Shown here piece after piece: positions 36,201 to 47,772 of a stretch of 64,000 nucleotides of DNA. The translations under genes and the position numbers were made by a program. The notes under the pieces are model-generated. The model saw nothing but the letters and a program-made list of their open reading frames with translations, ran no database searches and was not told the origin of the DNA. Positions within the stretch are counted from its first letter, which is position 1; each line of letters begins with the position of its first letter. Where the stretch lies: assembly GCF_023078275.1 (NCBI RefSeq), contig NC_062993.1:12089252-12153251 (forward strand), in the 5' to 3' direction. The stretch is from Leguminivora glycinivorella (Eukaryota > Arthropoda > Insecta > Lepidoptera > Tortricidae).

Positions 36201-39200
36201 TAACCTTTCATCCAGCAATCAATCCCTCTATTTTTCCTTCAGTCCTTCCACTTATACTTAATCAGTAATAGGGAAGGACAGTGCTGAGAAAAGGTAAAAA
36301 ATAAAAATAAGACATTAGAATAAAACTCTTATTTAAAATAAAACTCAATAAAATCACATTTTTTAACATTTATGAGTCATGTCTATTTTTTTTTATAGGA
36401 ATCGCGTGATGCATGTCAGTACCTACCTTACACTGCTAAAAAAAATCGTTTATTCTCAAAAAAAAAACCCTTTTTTGACAACATTAAATCTTCTGCCAAA
36501 CTACAGGACAGTTTGTTGGCAGAGGGGACTCCCTTACATAATCTAAGTGGGTAGAACTATCTGAGTAAAGTTTACCCTAGGTACAGTTTTGATGTATTGC
36601 TTACAGAGAGTTTTAACTTCAATTTATCTATGAAAAATATCTAAGTGAATACATTCTAGGTACAGCTTTGATGCAATGTTTACACTTTATAGTAATTTCA
36701 AACTATTTTTTTCTAAGAGAAAGTTTTTCATTTTCATTTTAAACATAGTGACTTGCATTCTTTTATATTATTAGGTAACTCATAATAATTGAGTTATTAA
36801 ACACTATGTTTTAAATTAATGGCTATATTTCTGTCCAGGTCTGGATGTCCACGGGGCGCGAATGCCGACAGCTCTAGAAGGATTACATGCACACATGTTA
36901 CAATGCTTTAGGAGGATACAGAACCATGTACACCAAAGATATGGACGCAAGGTACGTTCATCACTTCATTAGTGACAAACGTGAACATAGTTGAAATAAA
37001 TTATAAAGTGAAATAGATACCATACACTAAAGAAAATAATATTGTGATTACTAAAAATACAAATTAAAATATTTTCTATGAAGATAATTTAATTTGTTCT
37101 AATAATTGACGATATTACTGTTGCCACTTTACAAAATAAGCTTTAATTTCTTTTGGGACTGAAGGGGTAAAACTTTAATAAAACAAAATTATTCCAATTT
37201 AATTATAGTAATTTTTACATTTTTTTTGCATTTAGGCGTGTGACTTCGAATCGGAGGCGGCGGAGGTGCAACTCCGCATGCCACCTCGAGACCGCTCCTA
37301 TACGGAGACCACTACCAGCAACCGAGTGTCCGATATATCTACTGGAACATCCACTGAGTAAGTCAAACTTGTATTCCACTAGTTTTGAGACGGGGTCGTT
37401 ACTCTTGAAAGAAACTTCGATTAAGTTCATAATCTTTAACATGTCTTTACATAAATATAATTGTCATAAATATAATTGGGTAGTGACCCTGCCTGCTGAG
37501 CCGCGGTACTGGGTTCGAATTCCGGTAAGGACATTTATTTGTGTGATGAGCACAGATATTTGTTCCTGAGTCATGGATGTTTTCTATGTATATGAGTATG
37601 TATTTATCTATTTGAGTATCTATATCGTCGCTTAGCACCCATAGTACAAGCTTTGCTTAGTTTGGGGCTAAGTTGATCTGTGTAAGGTGTCCCCAATATT
37701 TATTTATTTATCTGTATCAATTTTGCGCCAAATTTGTAACTCTGATGTAAGCTGGTTACCTACAGCACAGGCCTCGCCTAGTGTAGGACCCAGGTCAACG
37801 TAATAAGGGAAAGCACTAGCGATGTTCTCTCAAATTCTGTATTGTCTTAACTTAATTTGTTCCTTTTATGATGAATGCTGAATTTGTGTAGATAAATAAA
37901 TGTTTAAATGTTAATGTTAAATAAATAAAATAAGTAACAGAATAGTAAATAATAACTTGTAGAGGAGCTGGGGTGGCTAGAGTAGTGCTACCTCGTCAAA
38001 TTCACGCAAAATATTCACAATACTTGTCGACTTGCGGAAAATGCCCAATAAAACTAACTATTTTACTAGTTTATGTAGAAGGAAGGAGAAACATCGAATA
38101 GTAAACTGTGTAACGTATAATAAAGAGTACTATCGTACAGTATGGTCACTCCCGCTCCCCGCTGAAAGTGCCGCCCACCCCCTCTCGGTTACCTCACAGT
38201 TACCGCCTGTCAAAAACTCGAACAGTCGACCTGTCATATTTCACTCATACGAGCATGGTACGCGTTCACCTACACGAGCTTAGACTGTGCTAGGAACGCG
38301 CCTCTTTCATATATTTGATCGCCAGTGTCCGAGGTGTGGTGAGATGCATGTAGAATATTGCTAACGAGAGTACGTTAAATCATAAATTCGTGACAACTCG
38401 CCGAAGCGATTTAAAGGCTCGAGCTTGCAATATTCCTACATCTCGAGTTACGCACAATGTTTTTCAGCGCACTTGCAATATAAAAAATTTGTAAAAACAT
38501 TTAAAAAGTTAAATACGATACTAGAAATTTCATAAGTCCAGTCTGGCTCCATACATTTTTATCGAAAAAAAATCATAAAACGATAGTTTTCACGCCAAAT
38601 CATCTGAAATTTATAAACTGTCATAGAAATGGTCAAGAAAAAAAGTTAATAGCAATTTAAAGAAAAAAAATCTTAAAATTTCGACTTTGGTTTCTGTGAT
38701 TTTTCCATAGAAACTTTCAACGATTTAAAAAAAAAAATCCTCAGTCGCGGCGAAAAAACGTAGTATGCCAAAAAATCACAAATAAATCGTAGTATACCCA
38801 TCTGCGAGGTTATAACGATTGAGTGTGTGAAAGAGTTGATTTTCTTGAGATTTTGTTTCCGCTCCATACATTTTTATCGAAAAAAAATAATAAAACTATA
38901 ATTTTCAAGTCAAATTGCCTAAAATTTATAGGTTGTCATAGAAATGATAAGCTAAACCCATTTCCATCAAAAAAATATTAAAATAACAACTTCGATTCCT
39001 ATGTCTTCGAGAGCCGGATTTCGTTCCACAGTGGAGCGTGATAATTATTGTTTTAAATTACATTAGATGTGGTGATAGTCAGTTACTTCTCCACAAAAAC
39101 ATATTTCTCTAAACTTTGTATTTCGATATAATATATCGTCATCATGTTGTACCTATTTTCAGCAGGGAGAAATGTCTAGACCGTCAAATGTCGACCCCGT

Positions 39201-42200
39201 CCTTAAATGACGAGCTGGGTAGCCGAAAGTGCGAGACGCGGCAGATTCCTACGTTTGTATCTATTTGTTTAGTTGGGGATTTCATTGTGTGTTCTGCCCA
39301 TGTCCGGTTCATCAGAATCCGTCGATTTTCGGACGCCGGGTCCACACTATAGCCGCACGCCTCGACCGAAGACCGCCATCTTCCCGAGCAAATTTGCTCG
39401 GGCAAGGCACATGATCACGGACATTTTCATCGCGAAGCATGCGGTCAGCGTGGACCCGGCTAAATAATCAACCATATTACTCGCACCGGGTCTAAAATGT
39501 ATCAATAAGGAAATGTGATTAAAACTATTATCATTCGCTTCTGTGTTGTGATAAAATGAAAATGCTTTCAATTTGAAATAGGGTGAATCAACTTTTTCTT
39601 GCCTGTTATTGCCATGGCTACGGTCCCTTGAGTCACGCTGGTTTTATGCAAAATTATGCTACTTAAACTATGCAAACATTTTTCTTGTGTTAACAAGCCC
39701 TTTCCTTAACTTGCCACCACGAACATGGACTACATGCATGCTTGCATAATTTTTTTTTGTTTCTAATGGGTCGGCAACGCGCACGTGACACCTCTTGAGT
39801 AGCGGGCGTCCATAGGTTACGGTGACCGCTTTCCATCAGGCGGGCCGTATACCTGTTTGCCACCGACGTGGTATTAAAAAAAAACCAGTGTGACTCAGGG
39901 GACCGTAACCATGGCAATAACAGGCAAGAAAAAGTTAATTCACCCAATAGATGTCATGCGTGATGGGATTGGTCGCTTTTTTCTTTCGTGTATGATATCT
40001 ATTTCAGTTTATAATTCATAAAATAAATATTAATAACATAATTTGATATGTAGTACCGTTAGAAAGGGTTACATTTCATCTAGTTTACGATCTGTCGTCC
40101 AAGTTTCTACAGCATGACCAGAAAAATATGACTATTGACTAGGCTACTTGACCCTTTTTCAAAGTATGTCTTATATTATTAATTACTGTCTAATTAAACG
40201 AAAAAAAATAGTACCATATTTTATTACGACTTAAAAACCCGCAAAAAAATAATTTAAAGTTTACTTTTACGTGATCAGGCAAAAACAACATCAGCCATAT
40301 TACACATACATACAACATACAATCAAGCCTGTATCCCATAAAGGGGTAGGCAGAGCACACGAAACTACCAAAGCTTCAGTGCCACTCCTGACAAATAAGG
40401 GGTTGAAAGAAAACGAAACTGTGACATTGCAGTGACAGGTTGCCAGCCATATTAATCTATAGAATATCTATGACATGACGTAAGTCGATTTAGAAAAAAT
40501 ATTTGACATTGTCACGGCCGAGTAACGATTATGAATTTTAATACAATAGAGGTTGCTTCTATATAGATTAGATTAGTACCTCTAATTTCCATAGTTGATT
40601 TGAATTATGTGATGTCACTCCATCGGCCAACACCGTTTTCGGAGTCCATAATTAAAAAAAACATAGTCATCACGCACTTTTAATCCCCGCAAGCTATAAA
40701 TATTGGTTTATTAAGTCAAATACTACAGAAAACAATAACTTGATGTGCTAAATTCGATACGAGTATAGTAGCCTATTGTCAGGAGGGTAATTCCATGTAA
40801 CAGAGTAATGTAAGTGACCAATTATTTGCATGTTTTTTTATTCATGGTGCTAATTTAAATATCAATATATCTAAGGATTAAAAGTAGGCTTATCTAGAGA
40901 TAAATTAAGACTTCAATTTGCATCATAAATAAAAAAACTTGCAATGAAGTGGTCACTTACATTACAGTTACGTGGAATTGCCCAGGAGGGCGCTGTTATC
41001 CTGGTGTATGGTATGACAGTTCAGTATAATATAAATTAAATAGTTCTAATGAAATTCCGCTAGATGGCGCGTAGTCATATATTTCTGGTGAGGCTGTATT
41101 GCTTTTACTTATCGTCTCAAACGGGTCGCTTGTCGCTTATGCTTTTTGTCGTATTAAAATATAAATAAGGGTTCTTTTTGTACCTTTTTGGTACGGAATC
41201 CTAAAAATGTGTGATGTAGGTACCTACATCAGTATTTGTTCGTCTACGAGTATATTGCTTTCATTCGTCTGCATAGTATAGGCTACTTGCCTCCTAGTCA
41301 AATCAGCTTCTTTTTAAGAACTGTCAAAACGAATTTCAACGATTTGCTAATATGGAATTTATATGAAATCGAATTGAGTGACGTCACGGTCAACTCAGTT
41401 ACTTTATATATTTCTACCGGACTTATTAAATAGAAATTGGATTTAAAAATAAATTCTGTCCATGTTTTTCTTATAATTATCTGATGCTTTATTTCGTGCA
41501 TGGTATACAATATTTTATTTTAACTACAGTCAAGCTCCCTATAGCAAGTCTCTATCGATCTTTCGGGAAATACTTACACCTCTTCGTGCTCTGCTGGTCG
41601 GCTATTTTCTGCGTAATATTGTCGTGCCTAAAGGGATTTCCCACAAACCTCACAAAATAATCTCAATGGTTGACTGGAAGAGATCCTGAGAGATGAGATG
41701 GATAAGTTCGCCTTTGTACACTAACTACACTGTATTGTTAAGTCCTAACTTGCCGTAATAGAGAAAAAAATAAAGTAAAATACTGAAAATTACATATGAT
41801 GAATTCTCATGTTTTGAGACCATTAATGCAATAAAATGAAAATGACGATTTTGGAGATCCGACAGTGTTACTTGTAATAATGTGTTTACATACATAATCC
41901 ATTATAAATGGGAAAGTGTGTGTGTCTGTTTGTTTGTCCGTCTTTCACGGCAAAACGGAGCGACGAATTGACGTGATTTTTTAAGTGGATTTAGTTGAAG
42001 GGATGGAGAGTGACATTAGGCTACTTTTTGTTTCTAAAAAATCTGGGGGAAATACCGAAGAAAACATAATATTTTACTAAACTAGTTTTTTTTCAGTTCC
42101 GCGTCAAAATCGAAGTTCTTCAGTTTCAACGCCGCGATTAACCCGCTGGCCAGAAACAGCGCGGCTAGCAACTACTTCGGAACTCTCAACAGCTCGCCTA

Positions 42201-45200
42201 AGAAGAAAGAGAGGAGACGAGCGAGAAAGGTACTTACTTACATCTGCGCTCATCACACAAATATATGCCCTTTCCGGGATTCGAACCCAGGACCGCGGCT
42301 CAGCAGGCAGGGTCACTACCGACTATTGGCGACGCGTAAAAATGTTTGTTGGTAAATCCGGAGGGGTTTTTGGGACCTGTTTTGTATGGACTTCTTCAGA
42401 TACTGCAGAATTTTAGGGAACCCGTTGGGAATCGGGTTGTATAGACGCTACGCCACTGCTCCCGACTGATGTGAATATTAGTAGTCGCGATGTGTGTAGG
42501 CGTACCATAAGAGAAACACAAAAGGAAATCATACGAAGCCCCGAAAAAGAAATGTTATGGCGATCTATTTAGAAATTTATTTTTTCCGAAACATAACGAC
42601 AAACCTTCCAAGGTATATTCTTATCATGTCTTTGATATTTTACAGAGCGAAATCGGCACTCAAGCCAGCGGCAGCCAATGGTACACCAGTTCCGTAGCCA
42701 ATGGAACCAGCAACAGCACAAACACGAGCCACGCCAGTAACACTAGCCTCGCGTCTCAATCCGAATCGCCGCTACGAGAACTACGGCAAGAGGTACTATT
42801 CACTTAACACCATGTATAGATTAAGTAGTAGTAGTAGTAGTAAAACACTTTATTGTACCAGAAAATAATACAACACACAGGAAAAAGAGCTTATTACAAG
42901 TACAAAGGCGAACTTATCCCTTTAAGGGATCTCTTCTAGTTAACCTTTGAGCAATTGAGGGAGAATTGGATATGGTAGGCATACAGTACAAACGGCGCAG
43001 GAAACGGATTCTAGGTAAGGTTAAGTAATATGGTTTCGAAAATATAGACTTGCCTGCCTCGCTCTTCAAACGGTCTCACCTCTGCTCCGGCTATAAGAAG
43101 CTATATTTAAGTATATCTACAAATAAACTTTATAAACATACTAGCTTATGCCCGCGGCTTCGCTCGCGTTAAATTCGAAAATTGCGGAATGCTCCATACA
43201 AACTTCCACCCCCCCCCCCCTTTAGGGAAGTGGGGGTTAGAAAGAGACAAAAAGTAGCCTAAGTCACTCCATCCCTTCAACTATCTGCATTTAAAAAATC
43301 ACGTCAATTCGTCGCTCCGTTTTGCTGTGAATGTCGGACAAACAAACAGACACACACACTTTCCCATTTATAACCCTTTCAATTGCACTTCTTAGTCGCA
43401 TTTATTTATCTGTAAAGAAGTATAAGACAATTTGTCACTGAATAAGACAAGAGGTTTTTACAAAAAGTGATAGGCTTCAATTCCTCGGGTAATTATTTAA
43501 CTACAATAATAGTATACACTTTGGGCCCGTTTTGAGTCTGTGTCTAGGTCAGAGTGATTGACTTAGGCCGTTTTCACATTATCCGATCCGATATCGGATG
43601 TAGGAAGGATGTAAAATGTAAGTTTTATGCGCTTCCAGGTCTTTATTTATGTATTTAATAGATCATTATTACTAAAAAACGATATAAAACGCAAAAATTG
43701 CGGATTTAATGCAGATGGCACTCTTCTACAACAGTTTTTGTCCGAGGCACCATCGAACTGCCGATATCGGCAGGACGCTTCCGACATTTTTGGCATGCCG
43801 GACCCCCCGCCAGCTGTCGGCCGATAATATTTGAGTGTGTGCGCATATAATGTAGGTATACGATTTTTGTCACGCACACTACTACAGTGTGCGTGACAAA
43901 AATGGCGTCTATTAAACAGCTGCTGTTAATGATGAATTTCTGTTGAAAAAAAAATATTGTAATTCATCGGTCCGAATTGCGGATACTAATGTTTTCATCT
44001 TTTAGTAGATATAGTTAAATGTAAAATTATAAGTATTTATTTCACTTGCCACTCTTGAGTATTTTTATGCTCGTTATTTTAATTTTACAATAAAATATTT
44101 GAAATATAGTGCTTATAATTATTAAATATAAAACTTTTTAAAAATATTTTTGATACAAAATCATACTTCATTGATTTGGAACAATGCGTTTTATCGGACC
44201 GACATCCGACAATATCGGAAGCGTTTATCGGATGTAGGATGTCGGTCCGACACCCGATATCGGATCGGATAATGTGAAAACGGGGGTCAATGTAAATGCC
44301 TTATTGAAGAATAATATGTCCAAGAAAGATATAATACCGATAAACATATCGTCACTACTTTTAAAAAAACTTGTATCTTCGTCTGTCAATGAAAAGAAAA
44401 TTGTAGTAAGTATGTATGGAATGTATAATTGTATATAGACTTACTGCGTTTTAACTTTGAGGAGCAGCGTGAGATACGAGATTTTTTAAAAGTAGTGACG
44501 ATATACCTATTCTACATATTATTATATTTATTTTATAAGTTTGGAAACTAGTTTTGTTTGTCTATTAGTTACAGCTTCCGGTGGTGGTGGTTATAAAAAA
44601 AATAACAGTACGTTTCACGCTTGCCAATATGCCTGTTTGCTAGTAAAGTTATTACTTATGAGTAAAGGAATGTAAGTTTATAATAAACCAGAATAGTTGA
44701 CATTGTCCCAAATTTGTCAATAAAGCATCCATATTCAGTCAAAACAAAATGTCTCTTGCCCTGATTAGATACTGTAAAACACCGTATCTTCGCCTAGTAT
44801 TCCTTATTTCGCCTAGTTTTGTAAAGACTGATATTACCGAATAGTTTTTATTACACGTTCCACAAAAACGACTTATTAGATTTAGTTTAATTTAGTAAAC
44901 TTTTCGGAACCTGCACTAGAACCTAGGCGATAATTTGAGCATTTAATAGGCGAAGTTAGGGTTTCTTGGCGAAGAGACAGGGTTTCACGACATAAAAATA
45001 ACTTCATTTTTAGAGTTGGAATGCCCTACATTTGTAAATGAATGATCATTAGAATGATATTCACGTTTTAGGTCAGACTGAATGACAACACTCGACGGGG
45101 ACCTCGAAAACGGATATACAACATTATTGTCGATTGTTTTGTATGTGTTTATTTTGGTCCCCTTTAACAAGTATTAATATTGTGCCTTAAAATTTGCTCC

Positions 45201-47741
45201 GTTTTAAAAAAAGAAGTACTCAATCTAGCGATATTTTTTATGGTTTTAAATTATTCAAAGCAATAGAAAATTCTAAAACACTTCCCCGCTCATTTTCACA
45301 TAAGAAACTTTCCTCTTAAATAATTATCTTCTTTTAAAGATCTAAGCATGCATAGGGACAGACAGACAGCGGGTAGCGACTTTGTTTTATGGTACATACT
45401 ATTGATTGACTCCACTAAACACCAAAAATATTAATATTAGGTAGATATGATTTAGATTGGCTGGCAGATGGAATGTTTTTGTGTGCCCATAAATTTATTT
45501 TATATAGTTTTTTGAAATTGTGTGTGATTTTGGGGTGTGTGCGCTTTATCTAACAATTATTTCTGTGAACAGAACTTTCAGTCCCCGATGGCTGCCCGAA
45601 TTCAAAACGCTGTAAGTGAAATTTAGAATTACGAAGCTGAATGTGGACATCACTAATGCAGTTACACGGTTCTGTACATACGAGGGTGCCTGTATTTCTA
45701 ACCTGCTGTATAAACCTCTATATCCGTCTAGGATTCCTAAATTCGCCTGTCTTTGTTAAAACTGAAATCACAAAACTTTAGTGCAGATTCCGGAAAATAT
45801 ATACAATACAATAATTTTATTTCGGAAAATCCATAGTGTTACTGTACATTTCCTTAAACCTATGTTAGCTACATTTACATTACATCTAAAAACTAAACTG
45901 TAATAAATTATACAATTGGCCTTTGGATGCCATATGTACACTATCCCAGTGTCTCCAGAAAGCACAAGCAGGAGATTCCAACACTAGGCGCACACTACAC
46001 ATGCATACAATCGCCTGTATCCCATAATGGGATAGGCTGAGCACATGAAACTGTTCAATTTTCAGTGTCATTCGTGGCTATGAAGGGGTTGAAAGAAAAC
46101 GAAATGGTGGCATAAAGTATATGTAGTACATTAAACCAAAGACGTATGTAAATCCGTATAGACGGATAAATTCTAGGAAAAAAACGTACCTCAAAGCCAT
46201 AGAGAAAAAGTTACGATGGCCCAGATGGCGTTACACCTTTGGGGAACGCTTTGCTAGATGGCGCTAATGTTAATATTTTGACATTTTAATACATATCAAG
46301 CTAAGAAGGCCAAATTGTCAAAACGGAGGTTCAAAAGTTCTAAGCTTGTGTCGAGAGATGGCAGTCTATGCACTGTGATTACAAATTTTACTTTGACAGT
46401 AACTCTATATAACTCTACTCGATCCTCTTTGATTAAACTAAATTTAATTAGTTGTTTTTGTCGAACCTGCACTTAAAAGTATTTGGTAATTTTAGCTTAT
46501 AAGAACTGGCGAAATAAGGTATACTAGGCGAAAATACGGGGTTTTACTTAACATTATTGGACTTTGGACTTCTTAAGGGGCGCACTGACTATCAAGGCCT
46601 GTCAATAAAGGCCTGTCAGTATAATTGAATCATCACAGGGTACCCTCAAAATAACAAACGACAATCACGATGTAATATCGTACACAGTTAATCAAAATTA
46701 CGCTTCTATGTTTTAACCACATTGGCATTGTAAATAACACTAAATTGACACTAAATTATTTCTTGTATTAATTGGCTTTATAAATATGCTTAAATAATAT
46801 ACAAAATGTCTATAATTATCTATGTGTATGTACATTTTATTGATGGTAAGTTTCTAAGTAACATCATAATTGGACGTAGTTACGCAATAACGTTCCAATC
46901 CATCTGAAATTGTCATTGAAATGAAAGACTTTTGTTTTTCATACAAGGTCTAAAACTTAATGACAATTTCATGTGGATTGGAACGTTATTGCGTAACTAC
47001 GTCCAATTACAAATAGATAAGCTGATCGGTTCAAGTAATCAGTCAAATCGGCACTACTTTGAAAAAAACTTGTATCTTCTTCTGTAAATGAAGAGAAAAA
47101 TGTATTAAGTATGTATGGAATGCATATAGACTTACTACGTTTTGTCTTTGAGGAGCAGAGTGGGATACGAGATTTTTTCAAAGTAGTGACGAAATAGGAT
47201 ACGTTTCGGTTAATATTTTCATCAAAATTTCCTTTTAACAAATAATTTACTCCCAGTGGTGAAAGATTAAAATGTAACAATTAAATCTGTGGGCCTAGTG
47301 AAAAAGGGTATAACTCAATTGACTGTGAAAAAGGCCACAAGTCTCATCTCGGATTTGTGGCCTTTTTCACCGAGTCAATTTGAGTTATACCCTTTTTCAC
47401 TAGGCCCACAGAAATATAATTTATAAAATAGGCTACATACTTTTCCTCAAATCATCACGTAGATTTCGGTGTTTGTCTTTGTATGGTGAACCATATAAAT
47501 CACTTATTTTCTTCATTGGCTTTAAATTCGGGCAGTCTCTATATTAATATCGTTCAAAAAAACTTGTACATACTTCCTACGGCCCATGTAACCCATTTTT
47601 CTAAAAATAGTACTAATAACGGAATTAGGTAATTTATCAGATAAGCATTTCAATGCTTTTCATTATATTCTTTGATTTATATTAATTTACAAGTATTTTA
47701 GTCAAAATGTGATCATTACTTCGGCCCTTATTATTTCTTTA

Positions 47742-47772
<31 letters not shown>

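Noticed and set aside
43627..43877. Small frames inside 43572-44283
   Set aside because: Lie across the terminal inverted repeats of the element; no family resemblance.
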